A stretch of DNA of 64,000 nt from Eurosta solidaginis (lineage: Eukaryota; Arthropoda; Insecta; Diptera; Tephritidae). The stretch lies in NCBI RefSeq assembly GCF_040869045.1, contig NC_090319.1, positions 65,444,779 through 65,508,778 of the forward strand, given 5' to 3'. The notes beneath the pieces are model-generated. The model was not told the DNA's origin and searched no databases. It was given only the letters and a program-made list of their open reading frames with translations. The position numbers were made by a program, and so were the translations under genes. This document shows positions 11,786-23,139 of this stretch, one piece after another (the stretch's first letter is position 1; each line of letters begins with the position of its first letter).

Positions 11786-12350
11786 GAATTTTAGGAAGTG
11801 CGGGTAGTGCACTAGTAGCTGGAGCTTTGACCACGCGAGCGCAGGACACGAATAAAAGACGTGGTCAACCGTTTCGTCCAGCAGCTCGCATTTCCTTCAG
11901 CTGCTATTACTGACGAAGCCTCACTTTACATGTAACGCCAGATGGCAGTGTGCAGTTAGTATGCCCATCCCTTTTTGAAGATATGAGCAGCTTTGTGAGC
12001 CTAATGTCGAAAAATTTGCACATGCTCTCATAAATTTTGCACCTGCGCGCTTCTATCCACGCTTTTCCTGCTTGATGAATCAATGGATGGATGTCTCCTT
12101 TTGATTTCTCCTAACCGGATTACGCCGTCTTCCCTCGATTCAGCGAGTGCTGCACCCTCCTTTCTCAACTCATCGGTATTTTCGTTACCTTCTATCCCTT
12201 TTTGACCGGGAACCCAGTATAGATGTATGGTCCGCCTCGAAGTCTCTCCAATGCTTCTCTGCATTCCAAGCCCTTCTTGATGAGGTACTATGTGAGTTTA
12301 TTGCCTTAATCATCGCTTGACTATCAATGTACATATATATTTCACAGCTA
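11770..12350 (-). pseudogene. RNase H-bearing LINE remnant, inverted partner
   Basis: The minus strand encodes HLYWVPGQKGIEGNENTDEL (about 12240-12175), the RNase H C-terminal motif. After frameshifts it gives AHCHLALHVK and RKCELLDETVDHVF near 11960-11850. It is the same family as the 30540-31385 copy. Its 3' part is cut off at the join with the plus-strand copy near 11785, so the two copies lie tail to tail. Confidence 0.65.
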
Positions 12351-12399
12351 CAAATGAAATAGTCTTAGCCATAAGAGGCTATCAAATAAAATCCAAGCC

Positions 12400-12560
12400 T
12401 TACTTGTAACATTAAGGAGTACACATTGACTCTAAATTAACTTTTGAGGGCCACTTCAAGGCGGTGGAAGAGACAATTTTCAAAGTTGGTGGAACCACAA
12501 TGCGAATAATGCCCAACATCGGCGCCCAGGCGAAACTACATTACGCGATTGCAGCTGAAG
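12400..12560 (+). pseudogene. LINE RT C-terminal scrap
   Basis: A plus-strand reading across frames gives an IDSKLTFEGHFKAVEE-like stretch, then TTMRIMPNIG. The RMMPNIGG-type block follows the RT catalytic core in R1/LOA-type elements. Only about 50 codons remain. Confidence 0.55.
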
Positions 12561-12689
12561 CATGTTTTGTCCAGAATCTCTGCTGTCTTCTTCACGCCTA
12601 CAATTTCTGCCTAAAAGACACTACAGTGTGCTGTAGGATAGTCTGTAGGATCTACTTATTTCTAGATCGACACAGTGAACATCGGAAAT

Positions 12690-13110
12690 GAGCCCTGCCG
12701 TTAATATGAAGGCATCGGTATCATGTGTATCCTGTAATTTTCGCTTCCTTGCCCTAACCCTCCAACTCTATGGCAGTCCCAACGTCTCTTTCGAAGCTCA
12801 GGCAAGGAGCCATGTAGTCTGCTCGCCCTACAGTAGATGAAGCTATATTGGTATGGCCATATGGCTATGCTGCCTGCAGGCGGGGTATGCAGAATGACAT
12901 GCCATGCCACTATGCTAATCACTGATAATCTGCAAAACCCCTCTTGTCCTTTGACATAAGTACTTTTTTGTGTGTCTGCTCACCAAACAAGGACCCCATA
13001 GTAGATTATGGGAGAAAAGGTACATGCATACAGGGTCCCGGAGGCTTTCCTCACTCTTTCTCCTATATAGTATAGTTCCTAGATGTTTTGTGCTGTACCT
13101 TACTGTAGGC
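12690..13110 (-). pseudogene. Probable LINE RT C-terminal remnant
   Basis: The minus strand reads SPIIYYGVLVW, then IVAWHVILHTPPAGSIAIWP. These resemble the R1-type sequence around YG.LVWWPAL and TTPTAALE. The match is weak and interrupted by stops. It may be the upstream part of the minus-strand copy at 11770-12350. Confidence 0.35.
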
Positions 13111-14160
13111 TAAACCCTCCCAAATCAGGCCTAACACAATTGAGAGCCTTATATTTCCTAGTAATTAATACAAGATACAGATAATACAGACTCCTAATGT
13201 CCAGGCATGTACATCCCGAAGCGCCTGGTGTATCAGTAAACTTTAAAGAGCTAAATGTAAGAAGTTTCTTTAAAGAAAATTGTATTCCAATACGTTCAGT
13301 AGTGTCCGAGATAACTTCTTTTCAGTGACTTGCAATTGGGTATTAAATTACAAAACAGCAATTAACAAAATTGTATAGCTGCAAAAGTTGAATACCACAA
13401 ATACATGCGATATTTATGTTTAAATTGTAAGCAGAGTAAAAAATAAAGGTGTTGCAAGCAACTACGCCTCTTTGCGCATGCGTAAACTTTCAGTACCAAA
13501 TTTTATGTGTAAGAGATGTATGCGATATGATCTGTTGCTCAAGCAAACCGACTACCATAAAATTTACATGGAAAATGCGGAACTAAAAAGGAGTTTGAGT
13601 GTAACAACAACAAGTTGCAAAATATTAACAACAGAAAATTATTGAAAGTATTTTTTCGGTGATTAAGTAATAAAATGCGTAACTAGGCAGCCATGTAATT
13701 GCATACCACTTACAGAGTAAACGGTGTAAAAGGTGCTGCTGGCGTTATGTCACGATACGTTTGCTTACGGGCGGATAATGGGGGAATGCCAATTTCATGC
13801 ATTTATGATTTGGTTAAAATGACGTCACAAGGCCAACACACAAATATGTAGTTTGGGATTGATGTAATAGGGAAATGTATTAACACAGTTTGTTTCTCTT
13901 CTTCTTGCTCAACATGTATAGAAAGAATCCACAAAATTTCAAAAGTCCTCTCCAGCGATATGATATACACTTCCACTTTCTTCATCTATAACATGGAATG
14001 TCTTAAGAAAATCTCTAACTCTCATTAAGTATTTTTCGAAACATGGATACTTAACACTCGTGAAGTTCGATGTGTAAACGTACATACGTCTAAAAACTGA
14101 AATTTTTAAGTTTACTAGCGCTCGCTCAAAGAATGAAGTTAAACCACAATAGAGATAGCC
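13111..14160. other. Intergenic, no feature recognised
   Basis: AT-rich, with only short random ORFs. Nothing identified. Confidence 0.4.
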
Positions 14161-14161
14161 T

Positions 14162-14745
14162 TAGGTTAGGTTAGGTTGAACTGGCCTGTCCATGAGGACC
14201 TCACATAGACTCAATGAGTCCGTAGTGCTCCCAGATGTTTATATAACGACCAAACTGCAAAACCCTATCAAAACCCAGGACCTATGTTATCAAAATTCTG
14301 TGTTCTCTTGGCAAAAGCCAGAAGCCTTCTAAGACCTTTGCCACTTGCTTCTTCTAGTTCTAACAGCTGTATCACTCCTAATTGCTGGAGTATAATTTGA
14401 AGGCATATGACGCCAGAACGTAGTGTCCAGTTAGAATACCCGTCATGAGTCTACAGTTCTCTCTTTTTAATGATAGAAGCATTTTTGTTAGGCTAAGGCT
14501 GTAAGACCTACACATAATCTTCGACACTTTACAGCCCCGCGCTTGAACCCACGCCGCTTGGTCGCGCCTTCTCTTAATCTCGCCAAATCTGATTGGGACG
14601 TCTACGGAGCATGCTTCAAGGGATGCGCCCTTTTTAGCTAGTTCATCCACTCTTTCATTGACATATATTCCCTAGCACACAGTATAGATGTATGCTTTTC
14701 TCCGTCCCGATTCTTTCCAGGCATTGTTTACACTCTAACACACTT
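14162..14745 (-). pseudogene. LINE 3' end, RNase H C-terminus and TTAGG-like tail
   Basis: Minus strand: MDELAKKGASLEACSVDVPI, RFGEIKRRRDQ, GCKVSKIMCRSYSLSLTKML and MTGILTGHYVLASYAFKL, colinear with the copies at 5560-5968 and 30540-31385. The 3' end lies at the TTAGGTTAGGTTAGG stretch (14162-14176 on the plus strand). The tail repeat belongs to the LINE, not to a telomere. Confidence 0.75.
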
Positions 14746-14779
14746 TTAGAGAGGTAGCCTTACCAGAAACAAAAAATGT

Positions 14780-15472
14780 CGGACCTTTCGAAAAGACCTT
14801 ATCAGAATTAGCGATACCGACAAGTTATCGTTTAAATATCGACTTATTATCGATGGTGAACTGTTGTCGTCGAGTTACCGGTTTTTATCGGTTTATTATC
14901 GCCGAATCATCGGCTTTTTTATTCTTATCGGCTTAATATCGACGTATTACAAATGTGCCGTCGAGTTCATACTGAAGTTTTATCGGTACATATTTCATCA
15001 ACCGTAATTCATCTACAGCGAATCGATAACATGCCGACAGCAAACTGGTAGATAACAATTCTACAAGAAATTGATTACTCTTCGATATCAAATCCATAAC
15101 TTTTTGATAACTTTTCGATAACAAACCGACAACTTTCCAATAACAAATTGATGACACGCTATCGAAACTCCAATAAAAAATCAATAACATTCCTATAACA
15201 AATCGGAAGATATTGTTCTATTATAGGCTTATGATCGATATAAATTATTATCGTCGAGTTACCAGTTTGTTATCGGCTTTCTATCGCCGAGTCATCGGCT
15301 TTTTTTTCAGTATCTGTTTTATAACATGTTTTATTCAACTATAACAAATCGATAACTTGCCAATAAGAAACTGGTAACCATCCGATAAAAATCGATTACT
15401 TTCCGATATCAAATCCATACCTATTTGATAACTCTTCGATAATGAGTTTTTCGATAACAAATTGGTTGCACG
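14780..15472. repeat. Degenerate GATAAC/TTATCG repeat field, left part
   Basis: Dense short motifs built on ATCGATAAC, arranged in strand-alternating blocks. 14800-14950 is rich in TTATCGG, 15010-15200 in GATAACAAA and CGATAAC, 15225-15300 again in TTATCG, and 15330-15470 again in GATAAC. The segment from 14868 (GTCGTCGAGTTACCGG) is repeated from about 15250 (TATCGTCGAGTTACCAG), so there are two diverged tandem copies of a unit of roughly 380 bp that is itself an inverted pair. This resembles the arms of foldback elements. The errantivirus is inserted at 15473. Confidence 0.65.
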
Positions 15473-15856
15473 AGTTAACACCTTTAGACCCTAAGTAGAT
15501 ATATATATATACATATATACATACTAAACACACACACATAATTATTGTTTACGAATTAAAATATCTGTAAGCAATAACAATAACAGTAACAATAACCTTT
15601 TTCCCTTTAACAAATAATGAAGAACAAACAAAGAAACATAATCTTGTTTGTCTCATAAGTAACAAAGCATTTTGATAACATTATACTTAACATGTAAACA
15701 TCTTTCGAATAACAATCTTGTCAATGAACAAACAATATTTAGAATTAGTATAAATAGAAGTAAACACAAAAATGTAGTCAGTTCTGAAAATAAACGAAGA
15801 TTGAAAGAAGCTTCTGCTTATATTTTTATTTCAACTTCCAACACGGACTCATAACT
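15473..15856 (+). repeat. 5' LTR of errantivirus-type element
   Basis: 384 bp, starting AGTTAACACC and ending CTCATAACT, so the termini form a short AGTTA/TAACT inverted repeat. It contains a TATATA-rich microsatellite near its start. It differs from the 3' LTR mainly in the microsatellite, plus a few substitutions and one 6-bp gap. A 60-codon ORF inside is not a gene. Confidence 0.9.
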
Positions 15857-15872
15857 GGGGGCTCAACCGAAC
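15856..15872 (+). promoter_or_regulatory. Likely primer binding site
   Basis: TGGGGGCTCAACCGAAC directly follows the 5' LTR, sharing its last T. The first nine bases match the TGGGGGCTC primer site for tRNA-Pro; the rest diverges, so the tRNA is not certain. Confidence 0.5.
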
Positions 15873-16084
15873 CTTAAGCCTTTTTTCTATTGAAAAAATC
15901 AATCCACGGGAAGAAAGACTTCCAAAACTCGTTTATTGAAAAAGGTGGATAAATAAAAATAAAAAAAAAAATCTGAAAAATTGAGACAAAAAAGTGAAGT
16001 GAAAATCTGGATACTTTACGGAGACTTCGGAGCGGAAAAAAGCAAAAATCCTACGATGAACACAGAAACATAAATAAGTGTACA

Positions 16085-17250
16085 ATGGAACAACAACTGG
16101 CCCAACTAAATGCCCAATTCACCGTACGGACGAACCAGATGCAGCAACAAAAAACGGAATTCATGGAGAAAATTGCCTCACTAGAACAACGAAACGCTCC
16201 GGAAGCATTGGTTTTGTACGAAGAGGTAAAACTAAATATTACTGACGCCAAGGATATCGACCTTGAGCTTTTCAAATCCCTACCAAAATTTGACGGGGAT
16301 ATGGAGCAATACCGATCATGGAGATCGCAAATGTGGACATTCATGGAAGCTATAAAGACCTTCCAAGACCACTCCAAATATTACAGTGCTCTGGGAATAA
16401 TGCGCACAAAAATTACTGGACCCGCTGCTAACGTTCTGACGAACCACAACACCCAATTGAATTTTTATTCAATCATTAATAGATTGGATTATACATATGC
16501 AGACCAACGCCCACTATATGTGCTTCTGGATGAAATGAAGCGAATCACATAAGGTAGAAAAACCCTTGCAGAATTCCACAGCGATGTTTCTGAGGCACTT
16601 AATTTAGCCCTATCAAAAAATGAGATGTCCAATGATCACAAGGGAATGATAGCATACGCTAATCAGGAGGCAATAAGGACGTTTATTCTTGGGTTAAACT
16701 CCAAATATACAAGCGGTACATTGTACAGCCATAACCCAGAAAATTTGGAATCGACATATGCGATAGCTTCTACCATTTTTCACGAAAATGAGAATGCGGA
16801 ATTCGAGACACGGCCCAGACTAGAAAGTAACAGCAGACGGCATCAACACAGCACAAACCGAAACACCTACTCACAACATAAAGAGGAAAGATATTACAAG
16901 CCAAACGTAAGGATGCAGAATCACAACTACCAGGCAAGTAGTTTTAATCAACAACACCAACAACAACACCACCACAGCGACAACAACAACCCACACCTAC
17001 TCCAATGGACATAGACCAATCCAGACAATTCATGCAGACAACCAAGTACAATAATGCCGTAAGTCAAAATCCTTTTAAATCAAACCATGTATATAAAACA
17101 GATAGGGCATCTAGCTACAATAACGCCACTTCTCCGCCAGATAGGAAGTTCAAAAGAATTAACCAATTAAATAGAGAAGATCTAGAGTCAGTGGACGTAC
17201 CTAATTATGAAGAACAATTTGAAACAGCCAGTACTTTTTTAGGCGAATAA
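16085..17250 (+). pseudogene. gag: Errantivirus gag, broken
   Basis: Gag-like capsid protein of an insect gypsy-group element. From ATG 16085 a first part of 155 codons contains FDGDMEQYRSWRSQMWTFME and ends at an in-frame TAA (16550). The same frame reopens at once and continues to 17014 through a Gln/His/Asn-rich region. A frame change near 16980-17000 then leads into the last part (17005-17250), which ends VPNYEEQFETASTFLGE. No CCHC knuckle is present, as is usual for errantivirus Gag. One nonsense codon and one frameshift make it non-functional. Confidence 0.85.
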
Positions 17251-17255
17251 ACGGG

Positions 17256-18224
17256 TTGCATTGCTTACAAACAAAATGCGGCCTAACCGGCACACCCGTT
17301 ACCTTATTAATTGACACAGGCTCCACTAACAATTACATTAATATAAATTGTAATATAGGAAAATCTATTAAATTAAAACCATTTAAAACCAAAACCTTAC
17401 ATGGTTACTCAATTGTAAATTCTAAAAAAGTTATAACGATGTACGGGCATCATTTAACGTTCTATGAAATAAGGGAATTAAACGACTTTGACATGATACT
17501 CGGAGAACAGGGATTACATCAAATGAAGGCAGAAGTTAGGTTATTTGACTATAGCTTGAAGTATCAGAAGAAGATCCTGGCAGCAGAACCAAGGATTAAT
17601 TATACAATAAATAATGAACAATTTAAAGATCAGGTGGAAGAGCTACTGAATAGAAATAATAATACAAATGGTAAATTGCCTTTTACAACCACAATACAAG
17701 CAGCTATCAAGACCGAATCGGAAGACCCTATATGGACAAAACAATACCCATATCCCATGTACGATCATGACTTTGTCAAGAAAGAAATTGAGAAACTCTT
17801 AAACGACGGTATAATACAACCAAGCAAAAGCCCATATAATTCACCTATATGGACTGTACCAAAAAAGGGCACCGATGACCAAGGCAAGCCCAAACGGAGA
17901 ATGGTTGTTGACTTCCAAAAGATAAATTCTCATACGATTACTGACAAATATCCAATTCCAGATATTAATATGACAATACAAAACCTCGGAAAAGCCAAGA
18001 TTTTTTCCACAATAGATTTAGAATCAGGGTTTTACCAGATTTTAATTAAAGAACCTGATCGAGAAAAGACAGCATTCTCTGTCAACGGCGCAAAGTATGA
18101 ATTTATCAGAATGCCATTTGGGTTACAGAATGCTCCCTCCATATTTCAACGATGCGTTGACGACATCCTTAGAGAGTATATCGGGAAGTTCGCGTATGTC
18201 AACACACTCCACAACAGGATATAA
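17256..18224 (+). pseudogene. pol: Errantivirus pol: protease and truncated RT
   Basis: Follows gag closely in another frame, as expected for frameshift expression. It has the aspartic protease motif LLIDTGSTNNYI (about residues 18-29), then the start of RT: SPYNSPIWTVPKKG, RRMVVDFQKINSHT, FSTIDLESGFYQI, FIRMPFGLQNAPSIFQ. The reading stops at IGKFAYV, just where the catalytic YxDD box should begin. The sequence then joins, out of frame, to integrase C-terminal coding sequence near 18200. RNase H and the integrase core are missing. Confidence 0.88.
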
Positions 18225-18507
18225 ACCCGAAGAAGTTTTTTACAACCGAGACAAATATCCTAATATCAAGGACATACTTGTGGATAAACAAGAGAAACTC
18301 CTCAGGCACCATAATAAAAAAAGGAAAACAATTATATATAAACCAGGTGATACAATTTATAGCCGAACAGATCGGCGTAATAAACTTGCAACAAAGTACA
18401 ATAAACACAAAGTAAAAGAAGATCGTGGGGACACAATCCTAACAGCGAGGGGAAAAATCATTCACAAGGACAGTATAAGGAAAACTAGCACACCATGCAA
18501 CGAATAG
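18200..18507 (+). pseudogene. Integrase C-terminal fragment after deletion join
   Basis: The frame ending at 18507 contains HSTTGYKPEEVFYNR, the conserved segment after the integrase core. It then has YKPGDTIYSRTDRRNKLATK, the SH3-like C-terminal part, and ends TSTPCNE just overlapping the env start at 18495. It is joined to RT sequence by a deletion, so it is not expressed as part of an intact Pol. Confidence 0.8.
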
Positions 18508-19816
18508 GCTTCCTAATTTTAATAATAGCTACCTACGGATTTTGCGATAAGATCACAGACTTGTCTGGTAAGAAATATGTTCTTACAGAGTTAGATAGTG
18601 TATATATCTACGAGAGTTCATCCTACCTTTACCATATATCGAACTTATCTATAATATTAGAACCGTATGAAAAAATTGTGCTAACTAGTTATGACTCAAC
18701 TCAAAACGAAGAAAAAAATATATAAATTGAAAAAATATAACTTTGAAGTCACAGTTAAAACCATCCGAGTATCGTGCCAAACGTGCCATAAATTTTTTAG
18801 GATCAGTATTAAAATTCGTAACAGGAATACCAGATCACGATGATCTTGTAGAAATTAAAACAGGACTTAACCAGCTTATTGAAAATAATAATCAGCAAAG
18901 GAAAATAAATTCCAGGTTTGAAAAAATTTTAGCAACACTAAATCCAGAATAAATTTTTGATCAGTCAGTACTTACAGAAATATATAACGAATTATTAACT
19001 ATTACAAATACCATTAACTTTGCGAAAACAGGAAATTTCTTCTCTGGTACACTTAATTTTAGAGATATACAGCAAGTAATAAAAAACGAAATATATGATA
19101 TTCCCATAATAAATGTACTAGAATATTCCGACATACACGTATGTACCTTTAATGATGCTATTATTACAATTTACAAATATCCTGTAATAACCGAAAAATG
19201 TAAAATGTATAATCTTATTCCATTAGCCTTTAAATATGGAAAATATCAGATTTATAATAGAATTGCTTTATGTAATAATAAATTCACCAACTTATCAAAA
19301 TGTAAAAATTATGTAGGGACTTATATTTGTAAAAAAGAACCAAATGAAAAATGTACCATTCCTTTATTATTAAAACAAAAAGCACATTGTAATATAATTC
19401 AAGAAAATAATATTCCCTTACGAGTAATAGACGACGGTAACATTATTATCGACTATGAACACACATGGAACGGACTTAAAATAAATGGTCCACATTTAAT
19501 CCAATTTAATTTTAATACAACAATTGATAATAAAACTTATGTTAATCACAAACAAGAAATAAAAAAAGCAATACATGCTCACCAGAATGAAATGGTCAAT
19601 GTACTAAGAATTCTAAACTCCGAAACAGATTATAAGTTTACTAGCATACAAAAAATGTATAAATTATTAATGCCAATTGAAGAACATCCTTGGAAATTTA
19701 CTTTATATATGACCATAGCAATATTTATATTAATTTTAATTACGTACTCAATTATAAAATTTTATGCTTATCGGCAATTGCAATTAAATATTAACCGCCA
19801 AAGAAACTTCGAATAA
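18495..19816 (+). pseudogene. env: Errantivirus env-like gene, broken
   Basis: Envelope-like gene of an insect endogenous retrovirus. It starts at ATG 18495 with a hydrophobic signal peptide (MQRIGFLILIIATYGFC). The first frame ends at 18725. A shifted frame resumes at about 18743 and carries the RAKR furin-type cleavage site (about 18776-18787), followed directly by the hydrophobic fusion-peptide-like AINFLGSVLKFVTGIP. This frame is cut by one TAA at 18950 and stays open beyond it to 19816. The C-terminal part has several cysteines and a membrane anchor (LYMTIAIFILILITYSII). One frameshift and one nonsense codon make it inactive. Confidence 0.85.
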
Positions 19817-19883
19817 GCTTATCTAACCGAATTACAACGAATACAAAACCTAAGCTGTTGAAATGAGGACATTTCATTTTCAA

Positions 19884-20275
19884 CACAGGGGAGAGTTAAC
19901 ACCTTTAGACCCTAAGTAGATAGATATATACATATATACATATATACATACCAAACACACACATAATTATTGTTTACGAATTAAAATATCTGTAAGCAAT
20001 AACAATAACAATAACCTTTTTCCCTTCAAGAGATAATGAAGAACAAACAAAGAAACATAATCTTGTTTGTCTCATAAGTAACAAAGCATTTTGATAACAT
20101 TATACTTAACATGTAAACATCTTTCGAATAACAACCTTGTCAATGAACAAACAATATTTAGAATTAGTATAAATAGAAGTAAACACAAAAATGTAGTCAG
20201 TTCTGAAAATAAACGAAGATTGAAAGAAGCTTCTGCTTATATTTTTATTTCAACTTCCAACACGGACTCATAACT
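19884..20275 (+). repeat. Polypurine tract and 3' LTR of errantivirus-type element
   Basis: The purine tract CAGGGGAG lies immediately before the LTR. The LTR itself is 19894-20275 (382 bp), AGTTAACACC to CTCATAACT, followed by the CACG duplication. Confidence 0.88.
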
Positions 20276-20515
20276 CACGCCGGCAACATTTCGATAACAA
20301 ACCACTAGCTTTTCGGTAGCAAATCGATAACTTCGTTTTGATAACAAATCGATAAATTTTGGAAAACACGTCTATAACAAATTGATAACAGATCGATAAC
20401 GAATTTCGCAACACTCCGATAACAAAGAGGTAGCTTTTCGATCAGTTTTCGTTGATAAACGATAGTAAATTGATATCTTTCCGGTAACAATTCGGTAACT
20501 CGTCGATGAAAACGG
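20276..20515. repeat. GATAAC repeat field, right part
   Basis: Continuation of the 14780-15472 repeat field across the errantivirus. Short units such as CGATAACAAA, ATCGATAAC and TTGATAAC recur with irregular spacing of roughly 18-25 bp, here in one orientation. It ends near ACGGTTAACACCTCACC. Confidence 0.65.
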
Positions 20516-20534
20516 TTAACACCTCACCGTCCAC

Positions 20535-20690
20535 TCAATTTTTGACTTCTAATCTTTCCTTTGCTCCCCCCTCCTTTTCTTTTTCAATTTCTTCCCGTCC
20601 TTTCCCTTACTTCTTTTTTCCTTACTTTTCCTTGACACCACTTCCTTTCCTTTCCTTTCTCTTGCTTGCCTTGCACATCTAAACCTGAAA
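20535..20690. repeat. Polypyrimidine tract
   Basis: About 150 bases almost wholly C and T on the plus strand (CCTTTCCTTTCC-type). Low-complexity sequence; no gene. Confidence 0.7.
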
Positions 20691-20939
20691 GGTTACGAAC
20701 AAGCGTACCCTTTATGACCACTATTGGATGTTTTTCCCAACAAAGTGCGCATCAGATCAGCCCCTCCATTACATAAACCCCAAAAAACCTAAATTTTACA
20801 GTCTAATATCAAAATCTTCACATTTCGGTGACTCTTCGGAAGGCTGACAAGCCTGGAAAATATATATAGGTACTGTATCACACTAGCATCAGAGCTAGAG
20901 TAGGTTTAAAATAATTTTCCTTGACAATGTCAAAGATCT

Positions 20940-21660
20940 CAAACCTATAGATACCGATGGGTGCAAAGTGTTCTACGACGTGCGAGCTGAAGCTTCCTTT
21001 CTGACTCGGCTACTATTATCCAAGGGAAAGTTCTGGCTATACAGTGGGCTTATTGTTTCTTGTCGGAAAACAAAGTAAGAGGGTGCGAGGTACACACAAG
21101 CACTCAGACAGTCAATTCTGCATCGTCCAGGGCTATCAGTGGCTCTAACAAATTGCTTTAAGCTGAAATGAACTGATTTCATTTGAATTTGTGTTCACTG
21201 TAACATTGAGGGCAACGAGAAAGCAACCGAATTTGCTGATCACTACCCTCCAAGCTCAAACTAGAGGTTGGTGACTTGCAGAGCCTCTTCGAAGCAAATG
21301 CAAGAAACCATTTCGAATTATCTTCTTCTTCTTACTGTAGTGGTAAGTAGACTCCAGCAAGGTTTTATTGGTGCTGATGATCCTTACTGTATATTTATCA
21401 GGTATGTTCCTGAAAATTGCACCATTTAGGTACTAGCCCGGCCATCTGAGGAACGATTTGATATGACCTCGTTGGACTGTTTAGGTCATTGTACCCCATC
21501 CTAGGATTCGCCATAGTAGGTGAGGTTGAAAAAAGAGTTTGATTAGCTATAAATTACGCTGCCAACCCCTTGAGTGAGTTCGCCGTAACAAAGATGACAC
21601 TATACTGTTGAAACCATATGTCGTACACTCAAACAATCGCGGTTAATTTAGACTAGTTCC
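20940..21660 (+). pseudogene. LINE RNase H and 3' UTR remnant
   Basis: The plus strand reads DTDGCKVFYDVRAE near 20960 (a degenerate YTDGSK block) and, after frame changes, NIEGNEKATEFADHY near 21210, the RNase H C-terminal motif. The following 21340-21560 looks like a LINE 3' UTR. It is heavily decayed. Confidence 0.5.
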
Positions 21661-22883
21661 AGGGTTTAATGATATGTTGTTGCTGCTATACTAATTACTT
21701 TACACGATATACATCCAGGAATATTCTAAGGCCGAGATTTGTCATTTTTTATCTTCAAATTGGTAGACCTCCAGGTTTTATGACAACTTTGAACGGCGCA
21801 TGCTTAGGCAGATTCATTTTCTGCGAAGCTTCTCATCGTAAAAACCACAGCCGAATGGCGACCTTTTTTTAGAAAAAAATGCCTAAAATATTTTGATGAT
21901 TTCTGTCCTGTCCCTAGAGTCGGCGACTATTGGTTAGTTATACGTCTGTTTATCAAACTAGAACCCCATAAAATAGGATTGGCCTCACAAGTGCAGTCAA
22001 AATTGAAAGTAACAAAGCTAGCGACAAACGGACAGACCAAAAAACAAATTAAATAAAAAAAAAACTCTTTAAATTTGTAAACCTGCAAAAAATAATGCGA
22101 CTAATCCCTAAAGAGAGCGGTATCCGATTGATCTCTTTTGTCTACATTGGGGCATAATTGATCCCCTCTAGTCCCTTTTGGGTAATGTTGGGATTAGTCA
22201 TGTTGAAATATATATAACCCATTTTAAGAAACATAAAAAAGGGGCAACGAAGTGTTTTTTTAGTGATTTGAAATTCATATGGCTAGCTCAAAAAGCATTA
22301 AAACGCCAATTTTCCTTCTTATTTAGTATTTATTGTCTTTGATTATTTAATTTGTGTGTGTATCTGTCATCTACTTCAAATGCTTCACTGGTGTAGAGAT
22401 ACTACACACGGGAAATTTTAATCCCATTATTAATGTTGGGAACAGTTATATGTTCCGTTATCCTTCGATGGCGTCATGTAGTGTCATGATATAATAGCTC
22501 CGTTATATTCAGTAGCTTGTTATTCCGTTATTTTACGTATAATTGTTAATTTTACTTTAAGTTTTGTTCAATTAGGTATGTATTTTTTTTTTTTTTTTTT
22601 TGTGTGGCACCACGCTAGTTATTAATTAGTTTAATTCACTTTCGAGAATTTTACTAAGGCCAGAACCATGTGCGTAGGGTTCTGCGTAATCGAGGTTATT
22701 ATATATTTAGATATTTTCTGGTTTAAATGATTTACTCCAAGTATGATACGTTTTTCATTTTTAAATTTAATTCTTTTAATTTCGATTCCCGCACTATCCG
22801 CCATTTTACTCTCAACCACATGAATAGCGTCCTTTTATAGCACGCGGTTGAGTTGTGGGGAAAAACGAACTTAACGCGACGAT
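21661..22883. other. Intergenic, no feature recognised
   Basis: AT-rich, with a poly(T) run near 22586-22601. No gene or named repeat seen before the transposon at 22886. Confidence 0.4.
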
Positions 22884-23139
22884 GAACAGTGTTTCGTGTA
22901 GAACAAGCTAGCTGGACAAAAACAAAGTTCTTATTCCAAGAAAAGTGTAATGAGAAATGAAAGAAAACAAACAAAATAACGGGATTTTTGCTTTTTTTGA
23001 TATTTTTGCTCATATATATTGAATAATTGAAGTAAGAAGGCAGGAGTGGCCGTAAAATGCGTTGATTAATTTGCAAAATTCTTGTTGAATATTAAGATTC
23101 ATATTTCTTTTAAGTGAACATTTTTACATAATTTTTTTG

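Larger units (their letters stand above)
15473..20275 (+). mobile_element. Errantivirus-type (gypsy group) provirus, internally deleted
   Basis: Complete LTR-to-LTR element of 4.8 kb flanked by the 4-bp duplication CACG (15469-15472, 20276-20279), which fits the YRYR target preference of gypsy-group errantiviruses. Order: 5' LTR, leader, gag (broken), protease and partial RT, a deletion join, integrase C-terminus, env (broken), purine tract, 3' LTR. It lacks the RT catalytic core, RNase H and most of the integrase, so it cannot move on its own. Confidence 0.9.

Noticed and set aside
15672..15854. Identical 60-codon ORFs at 15672-15854 and 20091-20273 as a duplicated small gene
   Set aside because: They lie inside the two LTRs of one element; the duplication is the LTR pair.
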